Below are positions 26,011-33,904 of a stretch of DNA of 64,000 nt, piece after piece (positions within the stretch are counted from its first letter, which is position 1; each line of letters begins with the position of its first letter). Location: the NCBI RefSeq assembly GCF_900108585.1, contig NZ_UESZ01000001.1:2852001-2916000 (forward strand), given 5' to 3'. A program made the position numbers and the translations under genes. The notes beneath the pieces were generated by a model that made no database searches, was not told where the DNA came from, and saw only the letters and a list, made by a program, of their open reading frames with translations. Origin of the DNA: Branchiibius hedensis. GTDB taxonomy: Bacteria > Actinomycetota > Actinomycetes > Actinomycetales > Dermatophilaceae.

Positions 26011-27276
26011 TCAACTCATCCAACTACTAGCTGGCTCAGCACCTCTCAGCGGTTGCAGGAACTCTGCCCACCCACCCGGTGGCTTGGTTCCGAAAGGCAG
26101 CGTCCGTAGCCGCGCCAGGATCGCCGGATCCTGCAGATCGAGATAGTCGGCCAACTGGCGGAACGACACGATGTGCGTGTTGGGCTTCTTCGACACCTCG
26201 TGCATGACCTCTTCGACCGCATCCATATAGATGCCAGCGTTCCAAGTCTCGAAGTGGTTGCCGATGATCAGCGGTGCCCGGTTGGAGTTGTAGACGCGGT
26301 TGAAGCCGGCCATGTAGGAGTCGATGGTCTGCTGCTTCCAGGTGGCGTGCATGCTTACCGGACCCTGCGTCACCTTGGACTGGTTGAACATCATGTTGTA
26401 GTCCATCGACAACACCTGTCGATTCGGGTGGCCAGCGAACGGAATCGACTGCAGATCAACGGCCCACAGGTTACGAACCTTCTTCGGCCACATCTGAATG
26501 CCGTTGGCACTGGAGTCGTAGCGCCAGCCCAACTGGGACGCCGCAATGCGTAGGTTCTCACTGCCTTGCAGACACGGAGCCCGGCTACCGATCAGTTCTC
26601 TCTCGTAATCGAACGGCAGCGCAGGCAGATCGGTGAAGCCGGTGTTGGTTTTCCAGTTCTGCACGAACGACTTCGCCTGCGCGATCTCGTCCTTCCATTG
26701 CTCTGGCGTCCAGGACCCGACCCCTTTGGGGTCGCAAAAGTGACCGTTGAAATGCGTGCCCACCTCATGTCCCTCGTGCCAGGCCTCACCGATCCCGCGG
26801 ATCGTCTCGTGGACCGAGTGATCGTCGAAGTAGCCGATCGCGGAGGCTCCGACGGGCTTGTTCGGCGGGTGATAGAGCGACTTCTTGGCCGACGGCAGGA
26901 ACCACAGCCCGGACAGGAAGAGCGTCATGGACGCACCGGTCTCCTTGGCGATCCCGCGGAACCGGTCGAGCAGCATCTTGCCCTTGAGGTTGCCGGCGCC
27001 ATCCCAGGAGATGACGACCAGTTGTGGTGGCGTGTCCCCGGGCCCGAGTTTCTGCCAGGTCGGCTGGTGCGGTTGTGGCCCGGTGTCCGAGGTGGATCCG
27101 TCCCCGATCAGTCGGATGCCGCTCGGGGTGACGGTGGACGGACCCGGTCCCGGGGGACGGGTTCGACGAGCCGCCGCGGGCGGTGCGCCGTCGGGGTTGC
27201 TACAGGCAGCAAGGGCTGACGCCGCTCCTGCTGCCAACCCGCCACCAAGTACTGCGCGTCGTCCGATGTCGGCCAT
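26011..27276 (-). CDS. Polysaccharide deacetylase-like lipoprotein, Tat signal
   Basis: A 421-residue exported protein. The ATG at 27276 gives a twin-arginine signal with lipobox (GRRAVLGGGLAAGAASALAAC). The catalytic domain is of the NodB-like/polysaccharide deacetylase fold: VVISWDGAGNLKGKMLLDRF (metal-binding Asp region), HEGHEVGTHFNGHFCD (the H-x-x-x-H pair), SRAPCLQGSENLRIAASQLGW (arginine region) and a C-terminal GNHFETWNAGIY His. It probably acts on cell-wall or surface polysaccharide outside the membrane. A longer frame to 27375 exists but lacks a better start; GGGAAGAC precedes this ATG. Confidence 0.85.
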   Translation of the reverse strand: MADIGRRAVLGGGLAAGAASALAACSNPDGAPPAAARRTRPPGPGPSTVTPSGIRLIGDGSTSDTGPQPHQPTWQKLGPGDTPPQLVVISWDGAGNLKGKMLLDRFRGIAKETGASMTLFLSGLWFLPSAKKSLYHPPNKPVGASAIGYFDDHSVHETIRGIGEAWHEGHEVGTHFNGHFCDPKGVGSWTPEQWKDEIAQAKSFVQNWKTNTGFTDLPALPFDYERELIGSRAPCLQGSENLRIAASQLGWRYDSSANGIQMWPKKVRNLWAVDLQSIPFAGHPNRQVLSMDYNMMFNQSKVTQGPVSMHATWKQQTIDSYMAGFNRVYNSNRAPLIIGNHFETWNAGIYMDAVEEVMHEVSKKPNTHIVSFRQLADYLDLQDPAILARLRTLPFGTKPPGGWAEFLQPLRGAEPASSWMS

Positions 27277-27435
27277 GCCGTCTTCCCGTCGTGCTTCGTC
27301 GACTGGCCCCCGAGGCCCGCCTTTCACAACTGCTGCACAGCAACGGTAGGTCGGCGTGCTGAAAGCCCTCTGCAAGCTGCCTTGCGTGTTGCCGGGTTGG
27401 GCGGGCCCGTCCGGGGCCCGCCTAGAGTGGGCGTC

Positions 27436-27948
27436 ATGGCAGATTTGAGCGCTTCCAGCCCGCTGGTCCGCAACGCGATCAGCGCCCTGACCGCCGGCGC
27501 GATCACCCTGGTGTCTCCGGCCCGTATCCCCCGTTCAGCGCGCCGCGGGGTTTCACTTGCCCGGACCGCGACCTCGCTGGCCGCGCTGGTCGGCGATCGG
27601 ATGCCCGGCGTCGTCGACAACAAACTGCCGGCCCGCGCCTCCGCGGTCGTTGGCCAGGCCCAGACCGCAGCACCGTTCGCAGGAGCGACCGCTGCTGGGT
27701 TCGCCCTGGTCACCTCGGGATTGGCCCTCAAGGCCGACCAGAAGGTCGAGGCCCTGCTGACCAAGCGAGGCGTCCGTCAGCCGCGCCTGGTCATGTCGCT
27801 CGGAGTGGTCGCGGTGGTCTTTGCCGTCAACACGCTACGGCCCAAGATCCAGGCCGCCATTGCCGAGCGGGCCCGTGGCGTCGTGCCCCGGCCGAACCCG
27901 CCCGCCGGCACGAACGTGGCCGCTACGACTGCAGATGGTGCCAGCTGA
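27436..27948 (+). CDS. Small Ala-rich membrane-associated protein, unknown
   Basis: 170 residues, rich in Ala, Val and Arg. Hydrophobic stretches appear near residues 16-28, 80-98 and 118-132 (LVMSLGVVAVVFAVNTL). It ends in a Pro/Ala/Thr-rich tail. I do not recognise a family. The ATG at 27436 begins the hydrophilic MADLSASSPLV; an upstream extension of 18 codons looks non-coding. Its 3' end overlaps the convergent membrane-protein gene by 26 bases. Confidence 0.65.
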   Translation: MADLSASSPLVRNAISALTAGAITLVSPARIPRSARRGVSLARTATSLAALVGDRMPGVVDNKLPARASAVVGQAQTAAPFAGATAAGFALVTSGLALKADQKVEALLTKRGVRQPRLVMSLGVVAVVFAVNTLRPKIQAAIAERARGVVPRPNPPAGTNVAATTADGAS

Positions 27949-28384
27949 GCAATAGCGCCGAGACCAAGAAGACCACCGAACCGATCGGCGCGAAGGCCCG
28001 TCCGGCTCGGGCGACCGCATCCGCAACGGGCACGCTTGCGCCGCGTTCGAGGACTTTCATCGCCGCTGACCGCTGCCAGCGAAACCTCGCCGGAGCGAGC
28101 GATACAGCTAGCGGCACATAGGTTGCAATCACCAACGCACACAACGGGATTCGCAGCCAGAACCAGCGATTCCACTGCTCGGCATAAACCGCGAGTGCGA
28201 GTACGACGAGCGCTGCCACCAGTGCGGCAACCTGGCTGACAACGACGGCTCGCCGGGCCCGCTGGGGGTCACCGTTCGCGCGCCGGAGCAGCCACTCGAC
28301 GTACGTTGCGGCGATCCGGCGCCGGACCCACCAGACCACGGCAGCACCCAGCGCCAACGCAAGGGGCACCAACCAGAACCTCAT
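27923..28384 (-). CDS. Small membrane protein, unknown
   Basis: A 153-residue protein with four predicted membrane segments: MRFWLVPLALALGAAVVWWV at the start, VVSQVAALVAALVVLALAVY, IPLCALVIATYVPLAVSL and IGSVVFLVSALLL. Arg-rich loops lie between them. No family is recognised. The ATG at 28384 is preferred to one six codons upstream because it starts at the first membrane helix. The start lies 48 bases from that of the divergent PHP-domain gene, so the two probably share a promoter region. Confidence 0.68.
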   Translation of the reverse strand: MRFWLVPLALALGAAVVWWVRRRIAATYVEWLLRRANGDPQRARRAVVVSQVAALVAALVVLALAVYAEQWNRWFWLRIPLCALVIATYVPLAVSLAPARFRWQRSAAMKVLERGASVPVADAVARAGRAFAPIGSVVFLVSALLLSWHHLQS

Positions 28385-28432
28385 CGCGTGCACCCTACCC
28401 ATCGGCGTACGCCGCGGTGGCAGGGTTGAGGG

Positions 28433-29473
28433 GTGACCACGCCCGACGGCCTTGAACCTCTTGACGCGCTGCGCCGCATTGCCTTCCTGATGGAGCGCGG
28501 CCGCAAAGGGACCTACCGGATCAAGGCGTTCCGCAACGCTGCCGACACGGTTGCCGGGCTGTCGCCGCAGGAGCTCGCCGCGGCGTACGAACAGGGGCGG
28601 TTGGAGGACCTACCCGGCATCGGGTCGGCGACGGCACTGGTGATCCAGCAGACGCTGGACGGGCAGACGCCGGACTATCTGGCCAAGCTGGAGCAGGAGT
28701 CGCCTGAACACCTCGTCGACGGCGGCGAGGAATTGCGCGGGGCCCTGCGCGGGGACTGCCACTGCCACTCGGACTGGAGCGACGGCGGGTCCCCGATCCA
28801 GGAGATGGTCGCCACGGCCATCGAACTGGGGCACGAGTACCTGGTGCTGACCGATCACTCGCCGCGGCTGCGGGTGGCCAACGGGTTGTCGGTGGAGCGG
28901 CTGACCCAGCAACTCGGCGTCATCGAGACCATCAACGCGCACGTCTCCGACTTCCGGTTGCTGCCCGGGATCGAGGTCGACATCCTCGACGACGGTTCGC
29001 TCGACCAGACCGACGCGATGCTGGACCGGCTGGCTGTCCGAGTCGCCTCAGTGCATTCGAAGCTGGCGATGGACAGGGCCCCGATGACCCGACGCATGGT
29101 GGCCGCCGTCAGCAACCCGCGGGTGAACATCCTGGGGCATTGCACCGGCCGCCTCGTCGAAGGCGACCGGGGCAAACGTAAACAGTCGACGTTCGATGCT
29201 CAGGCCGTGTTCCAGGCGTGTCTCGAGCACGACACCGCAGTCGAGATCAACTCCCGCCCCGAGCGCCAGGATCCCCCCGATGAGCTCCTGACGATGGCGC
29301 TGGAGATGGGCTGCTTGTTCTCCATCGACAGCGACGCGCACGCCCCGGGACAACTGGACTTCCAGCAGTACGGGTGCGCTCGCGCGGAGGCCCTCGGGGT
29401 GCCGGCGGAGCGGATCATCGACACCTGGCCGGTCGAAGAGTTACTGGCCTGGGCTAACCGTTTTGGTGGTTAG
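28433..29473 (+). CDS. PHP-domain metal-dependent phosphoesterase with HhH N-terminus
   Basis: A 346-residue protein. The N-terminal 100 residues carry a helix-hairpin-helix (KGTYRIKAFRNAADTV, LPGIGSATALVIQQ) as in bacterial PolX. The polymerase palm is missing and the PHP domain follows directly: GDCHCHSDWSDGG, LVLTDHSPRL, GIEVDILDDGSLD, SVHSKL, LGHCTGRL, AVEINSRPER and SIDSDAHAP supply the metal ligands. A DNA 3'-end processing role is likely from known PolX PHP activity, but not proven. The start is a GTG at 28433. The stop overlaps the -35 region of the tRNA cluster promoter. Confidence 0.88.
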   Translation: MTTPDGLEPLDALRRIAFLMERGRKGTYRIKAFRNAADTVAGLSPQELAAAYEQGRLEDLPGIGSATALVIQQTLDGQTPDYLAKLEQESPEHLVDGGEELRGALRGDCHCHSDWSDGGSPIQEMVATAIELGHEYLVLTDHSPRLRVANGLSVERLTQQLGVIETINAHVSDFRLLPGIEVDILDDGSLDQTDAMLDRLAVRVASVHSKLAMDRAPMTRRMVAAVSNPRVNILGHCTGRLVEGDRGKRKQSTFDAQAVFQACLEHDTAVEINSRPERQDPPDELLTMALEMGCLFSIDSDAHAPGQLDFQQYGCARAEALGVPAERIIDTWPVEELLAWANRFGG

Positions 29474-29492
29474 GGCGCGCCTCGCCTATAGT
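29463..29492 (+). promoter_or_regulatory. Promoter of the tRNA Glu-Asp-Phe cluster
   Basis: TTGGTG (29463-29468), an 18-base spacer and TATAGT (29487-29492), about 60 bases before tRNA-Glu. Confidence 0.6.
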
Positions 29493-29553
29493 TGCGGAGT
29501 CCTCGACGGAACCGGGCTGCCTGGCTAAAGACACGGTGCGGGACCTCGAGTAG

Positions 29554-29626
29554 GTCCCCATCGTCTAGAGGCCTAGGACACCGCCCTTTCACGGCGGCAG
29601 CACGGGTTCGAATCCCGTTGGGGATA
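29554..29626 (+). tRNA. tRNA-Glu (anticodon TTC)
   Basis: A 73-nt cloverleaf. The acceptor is GTCCCCA/TGGGGAT with a G-T first pair, the D arm is of the CGTCTAGAGGCCTAGGAC type, the anticodon loop is CTTTCAC and the T arm contains GGTTCGAATCC. The discriminator is A. Confidence 0.95.
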
Positions 29627-29656
29627 CGCATGGCAACATGCAGGTCTTGTCACCAA

Positions 29657-29730
29657 GGCCCCGTAGCGCAGTTGGTTAGCGCGCCGCCCTGTCACGGCGG
29701 AGGTCGCGGGTTCGAGTCCCGTCGGGGTCG
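29657..29730 (+). tRNA. tRNA-Asp (anticodon GTC)
   Basis: A 74-nt cloverleaf with acceptor GGCCCCG/CGGGGTC, anticodon loop CTGTCAC, T arm GGTTCGAGTCC and discriminator G as usual for tRNA-Asp. Confidence 0.96.
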
Positions 29731-29761
29731 CTTTTCATACCCACTCGTGGGTGTGAAGTTC

Positions 29762-29834
29762 GGCCAGATAGCTCAGTTGGTAGAGCGAGCGACTGAAAAT
29801 CGCTAGGTCGGCGGTTCGACCCCGTCTCTGGCCA
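29762..29834 (+). tRNA. tRNA-Phe (anticodon GAA)
   Basis: A 73-nt cloverleaf with acceptor GGCCAGA/TCTGGCC, anticodon loop CTGAAAA, T arm GGTTCGACCC and discriminator A. The next gene starts four bases later. Confidence 0.95.
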
Positions 29835-29837
29835 CAG

Positions 29838-30509
29838 ATGCCTTCACGTCGCCGCGATGTGCGGCACCACACCACCGCCCTCGGGATCATCATCGGGGCG
29901 GTCGTTCTTTTCGTCCTCCTGGCGATCCAGGTGCGGACCAACACCGGCCTGGTGCACCTGGACCGACGCATCGAGGACGCCGTCGATGCCGCCCGTACGC
30001 CGAGCCTCACCACCATCGCGCACGCCGTGACCAACCTCGGCCGGGTGAGCGTCGTCGCCGTACTCGCCGCCGCCGCCGCCGCGCTGCTGATGGCGATCCG
30101 TCGCGACTACCTCGGGCCACTCGCGCTGGGGCTGAGTCTTGGGGTCACCGGCCTGACCGTGACGGTGGTGAAGCATCTGGTACGCCGATCGCGGCCGCCC
30201 GTGGCCGAGATGCTGGGTGCGCCGCCGAACTCGTTCTCCTTCCCCTCCGGACACTCCGCCGGGTCAGCGGTCTTCCTCGGTGTGCTGACACTGCTGCTCC
30301 TGCGCACGATCCGCCATCGGCTGGCCCGGGCGGCGATCGTGGCCGGCGCTGTCGTGCTGGCGCTCGGCGTCGGCTGGTCCCGGGTCTACTTGGGTTTCCA
30401 CTGGACCAGCGACGTCATCGGCGGCTGGTTGGTGGCAACCGCCGTGCTGACCCTGACGGCGGTCGCCATCACGGCATCAGGCGGGCGTTTTACGGAACGG
30501 CGCCAGTAG
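29838..30509 (+). CDS. PAP2-family membrane phosphatase
   Basis: A 223-residue integral membrane protein with the three phosphatase motifs of the PAP2 superfamily: KHLVRRSRPP (about 114-123), FPSGHSAGSA (about 135-144) and SRVYLGFHWTSDVIGGW (about 179-195). About six membrane helices are visible. Such enzymes dephosphorylate lipids such as undecaprenyl pyrophosphate or phosphatidate; which one cannot be told. The ATG sits four bases after the end of tRNA-Phe, with no room for its own leader, so it is probably co-transcribed with the tRNAs and released by processing. Its 3' end overlaps the convergent exchanger gene by 33 bases. Confidence 0.9.
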   Translation: MPSRRRDVRHHTTALGIIIGAVVLFVLLAIQVRTNTGLVHLDRRIEDAVDAARTPSLTTIAHAVTNLGRVSVVAVLAAAAAALLMAIRRDYLGPLALGLSLGVTGLTVTVVKHLVRRSRPPVAEMLGAPPNSFSFPSGHSAGSAVFLGVLTLLLLRTIRHRLARAAIVAGAVVLALGVGWSRVYLGFHWTSDVIGGWLVATAVLTLTAVAITASGGRFTERRQ

Positions 30510-31694
30510 CGTCGGCAGCAGATGCTTGCGCTGCACGACGGCCACCCCGACCGCAATCACCAGATAGATCACCGACAGGATCAGCCGGCCCTGGGTGCCG
30601 GTCACCGCGAACTGCACCACGAAGAGCCCCAGCAACGTCCACGCCGCCCAACGGTGGAACCGCAGCCCCAGCAAGATCGAGATGCCCATCAAGGTTTGCG
30701 CGGCCGTGAGGAAGACCTCCTCGACCTGCCGGTCGTCCAGCACCAATGCGGCCTGACCGCCGCCCGCCATATAGGCGATGGGCAGCGACCCGATCAGCAA
30801 GGTCCACTGGTTGATCTTGGAGGAGACCAGGGTGGCGATGGCCGCCGTGCCCTTGCCCCGCCACGCGAACAGCACCGCGATGATGAACTCCGGCGCCTCG
30901 GAGGCCAGCGGGGCCAGCCACTGCACCAAGAGGAATTCGTCGATGCCGAACTCCTTGCCGGAGGCGACAAGAGATTCGGCGAACGGTTCGGCGCTGGCCA
31001 GGATCACGACGGCGGCGAACACGAACAGTGCGACGACGGTGATGCGTCGCGGCCGCTGCGCCAGACCACCGATCGCGGCGGCGGTGCCGATCAGGTCCGG
31101 CTCCTCGGCCTCGCCGCGGGTCAGCTTGAACATGTAGAAGCCGAACCAGGCGATCAGCGCGACACCGAGCACGAGGTGGATCTGTCCGGTGATCGGGATG
31201 ATGAAGGCCACGATGCCGGCGATGAGCAGAAAGCCCAGCTCCATCCGGTTCCCGGCCTCCAACGCCAACGCGGTCACCGGGCGGTCGGACACCCGATTGG
31301 CCACGTAGAGCGAGACCAGGACCACCAGCGGCCAACCCAACCCGAGCAGGAGGCGGTTGGACCCGGTCATGTTCGCCGCGGCGTACTGCACATAGTCGGG
31401 GTTCGAGCCGGCCGTGTAGGCGTAGTAGAGGTCAACGGCGTACTCGGGCAGCACGGCGATCAGGGCGAGTACGGCGATCGCCAGGCCACCGGACACGTCC
31501 ACCTGGGCCGCCTCGGCGGCCCAGGCCAACACGAAGGATGCCGCCACGACCGCGGCACCGAAGACGAGCAACTGGATCAGCGGCAACGGGTGCGCGGAGC
31601 TCAGCCGCAGCACGATCGCGGGAATGGCGATGACGCCGGCGATCAGCAGGGAGCGAATCAGGACACGTGGTCCGGGAGGTGACGTAGCTGTCAT
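30477..31694 (-). CDS. CaCA-family cation exchanger under Mn2+ riboswitch
   Basis: A 405-residue membrane protein of the sodium/calcium exchanger (CaCA) family with about 11 helices. The two alpha-repeats are visible as AVLPEYAVDLYYAY with NMTGSNRLLLGLGWP, and ASEAPEFIIAVLFAWRGKG with SSKINQWTLLIGSLP, each with the acidic and Asn/Ser residues that line the ion path. The ATG at 31694 follows GAGGAAGCCCC and lies about 60 nt after a yybP-ykoY riboswitch, so Mn2+ (or Ca2+ with Mn2+) export is the best guess. A longer frame to 31769 runs through the riboswitch and is rejected. Confidence 0.88.
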   Translation of the reverse strand: MTATSPPGPRVLIRSLLIAGVIAIPAIVLRLSSAHPLPLIQLLVFGAAVVAASFVLAWAAEAAQVDVSGGLAIAVLALIAVLPEYAVDLYYAYTAGSNPDYVQYAAANMTGSNRLLLGLGWPLVVLVSLYVANRVSDRPVTALALEAGNRMELGFLLIAGIVAFIIPITGQIHLVLGVALIAWFGFYMFKLTRGEAEEPDLIGTAAAIGGLAQRPRRITVVALFVFAAVVILASAEPFAESLVASGKEFGIDEFLLVQWLAPLASEAPEFIIAVLFAWRGKGTAAIATLVSSKINQWTLLIGSLPIAYMAGGGQAALVLDDRQVEEVFLTAAQTLMGISILLGLRFHRWAAWTLLGLFVVQFAVTGTQGRLILSVIYLVIAVGVAVVQRKHLLPTLLAPFRKTPA

Positions 31695-31699
31695 GGGGC

Positions 31700-31746
31700 T
31701 TCCTCGGTCAGGGCCGAGGGCCACGGGACAGACCTCGGCCAGCTGG
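31700..31746 (-). promoter_or_regulatory. Alternative hairpins controlling the exchanger start site
   Basis: On the minus strand GGCCGAGG can pair with CCTCGGCC. Alternatively that same CCTCGG can pair with CCGAGG, which is the start of the Shine-Dalgarno region ACCGAGGAAG. The two pairings exclude each other, giving a simple translational switch after the riboswitch. Confidence 0.6.
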
Positions 31747-31754
31747 TTCTGGCC

Positions 31755-31854
31755 GAAGGTCTCGCCCACCGCAGATACGGCGAACTGGCCGGGCGCATGG
31801 CGCCAGTATGTCGACCAGCTCTGTCACCAGGAGGTGACCGGGCTACTCCCCTTC
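31755..31854 (-). promoter_or_regulatory. yybP-ykoY (manganese) riboswitch
   Basis: On the minus strand the segment opens GAAGGGGAGTAGC, contains CATACTGG and closes GGCGAGACCTTC, so the ends pair (GAAGG with CCTTC). These are the conserved landmarks of the yybP-ykoY aptamer (Rfam RF00080). It precedes a CaCA exchanger, a common partner of this class. Confidence 0.88.
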
Positions 31855-31878
31855 GCAGTGGCAAAGGCTAGCACCCGA

Positions 31879-33750
31879 TCAGGCCGCCGCGGTCTTCTTC
31901 ACCCAGGCGATGAAGTTGGTCGTCGCATCGCCGGTACGTTCGGCCATCGTGTGACCCAACCCCCAGACCGTTGCGAAGTCGAGCGAATCGATGCCGAGGT
32001 CGGCCAGCGCCAGGGCGAGATTGATCTCGGTGGTGTTGGCGGTATCACCCTGCATCACTCCGGTGCGGATCCGCCAGTGCGGGGCGACCGTCGAGGTCTT
32101 GTAGCCCTTGTAGAAGTCCGACAGGTAGTACATCGGGTTGTACATGTCCTGCCGGACCAGTGTCGTGGTGCCCACACTGTCGGTCTTGGCGAAGTCGGTC
32201 GCGTACTCGGACGCGGCGTACGCCGACTTCCAGTTGGTCAGCTTCGCGTAGCTGCTCTGGTGGGCGGCGATGACGTCCTTGCTGTTCTGGGCGAAGTGCA
32301 ATCCCGTTGTGCCAGAACCGAGGACGACATTCTCAGTCCGTGATCGGTCGGGACCGTCGAAGGCGCCGACCTCCTTACTCGGCGTCTTCTGACTCGTGAC
32401 GAAGCCGCTGAGGTTCAGCACCGTCGCCTTCTTGGTGGTCGTGTCGTACTTCACCCAGGTCGAGTCGCTGTTGAGGTAGTCGATGTAGTCCGCGACCGTC
32501 TTGTACGTCGTGGACGAACTCCCGCTCGTCCCGCCGGACGCCGCGGAGCCACCGGAGGGCGCTGTCCCACCCGAAGGCGCTGACCCGGTTGGCGCACCGC
32601 TGGGGGCACCGCCCGACGGCGGGCCGCCCGACCCGCCGGGGGCTCCTGCCCCGCCCATACCGGCCATGGTCTGGTTGTTGGGCGTGTAGGGGAAGGTCGT
32701 GTCCGACAGGAAGTTGTTCAGTGACTGCGTGAGCACCTCGATCAGATGGTCGTAGTAGCTGCCCGACAGGTAGTGCCCGCTGGAGGACGTGGCGAGCGAG
32801 AGGTTCGTACCCGAACTGTCTTTCAGGGCAAGCTTGTTCACGTACGCCGCGAACGAGTCCGCGAGGTCGCCCGAGTAGGCCGCGGTCCAGGTTCCGCTCG
32901 CTCTGGTCCCGGTTGTCGCGAACTGGCCCATGTTCCATTCGTAGGCCGCGTTGCCGTAGTCGAGGTTGGTGATCGGACACCACGCCATCACACCGTTCAC
33001 CGCATCACTGATCGCTGCGCCGGAGCTGTCGGCCATCGCCGCCCCGATCGAATTCAGGTGGGCTGTGTAGAGGTCGGAATCGCCGGCGGCACCGGCAATG
33101 ACGCTCTCCGCCCCGCCACCACTCATCCCGAAGACGTAGACCGCGTCCTTGCGCCCGGGCAGGTCGGCCAGATTGAGTCGCACGTACCGGATCGTGGCCT
33201 TGAGGTCCGTCACGCCCCACGGTGCATTGCCGTGGTAACTGTTGCTCTGCGAGTCGCGGCCACGCAATCCCGGTGCGACATAAACGAATCCGGCCTTGAG
33301 GTAGCTCGACACGTCGTTGTAGCTGTATTTGGTCGGCGGTTTCTGGGCGGCGTAGCCCGGTGTGTTCACGGGTAGCACGATCGGTGCCGTCCTCGCGGTG
33401 AAACCGGAGACCGACCCGGACTCGTTCACCGTTGCCGTGTAGCTGCCATCACTGTTCTTGGTGGCGGTGAGGTACTTGCCCGGCACGTAGACACCGAGCG
33501 TCTCGTAGTCCTTGGCGGCCGGTTTCGCCGCATAACTGATACCCAGTTGGTAGTAGACGTCGTTGGTCGAGTCGTAACTCCAGCCTTTGCTGTTGAACGC
33601 CAACGATCCAGCGGCTACCGCGGTCGCCGTGGTGGCAGTCGACGTTGCCGCTGCCGTACCGGTCTCATCCGAACACGCGGCGAGCGCCACTCCGGCCGCG
33701 GCCGACGCCACTACCCCTTGCACCGCAGCTCGTCGACTAATGCGCATCAC
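31879..33750 (-). CDS. Secreted tannase-like alpha/beta hydrolase lipoprotein
   Basis: A 623-residue exported protein with a twin-arginine signal and lipobox (SRRAAVQGVVASAAAGVALAAC). The hydrolase part follows the subtype-B tannase/feruloyl-esterase plan: YHGNAPWGVTDLKATIRYVR, nucleophile motif GMSGGGAES, AWCPITNLDYGNAAYEWNMG and C-terminal GLGHTMAE with the likely catalytic His. A Gly/Ser/Pro-rich low-complexity linker of about 50 residues (near 360-415) interrupts the lid region and is unusual. It probably attacks plant galloyl or hydroxycinnamoyl esters outside the cell, but the substrate is inferred. It is divergent from the SMP-30 gene. Confidence 0.82.
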   Translation of the reverse strand: MMRISRRAAVQGVVASAAAGVALAACSDETGTAAATSTATTATAVAAGSLAFNSKGWSYDSTNDVYYQLGISYAAKPAAKDYETLGVYVPGKYLTATKNSDGSYTATVNESGSVSGFTARTAPIVLPVNTPGYAAQKPPTKYSYNDVSSYLKAGFVYVAPGLRGRDSQSNSYHGNAPWGVTDLKATIRYVRLNLADLPGRKDAVYVFGMSGGGAESVIAGAAGDSDLYTAHLNSIGAAMADSSGAAISDAVNGVMAWCPITNLDYGNAAYEWNMGQFATTGTRASGTWTAAYSGDLADSFAAYVNKLALKDSSGTNLSLATSSSGHYLSGSYYDHLIEVLTQSLNNFLSDTTFPYTPNNQTMAGMGGAGAPGGSGGPPSGGAPSGAPTGSAPSGGTAPSGGSAASGGTSGSSSTTYKTVADYIDYLNSDSTWVKYDTTTKKATVLNLSGFVTSQKTPSKEVGAFDGPDRSRTENVVLGSGTTGLHFAQNSKDVIAAHQSSYAKLTNWKSAYAASEYATDFAKTDSVGTTTLVRQDMYNPMYYLSDFYKGYKTSTVAPHWRIRTGVMQGDTANTTEINLALALADLGIDSLDFATVWGLGHTMAERTGDATTNFIAWVKKTAAA

Positions 33751-33904
33751 AACTCTCCTTGGCTCCCGCGACGGGTCGAATCCCGTTGCTGAACAGTGAG
33801 ATTAGGGATCCAGAAGCAGCGCACTCCATGGCGATCCTGTTGGTTCCCTGTGACGGCCGGGTCGCTGCCGACCTGGCCTGTCGGCCCAGCCCTAAGCTCA
33901 ACCC

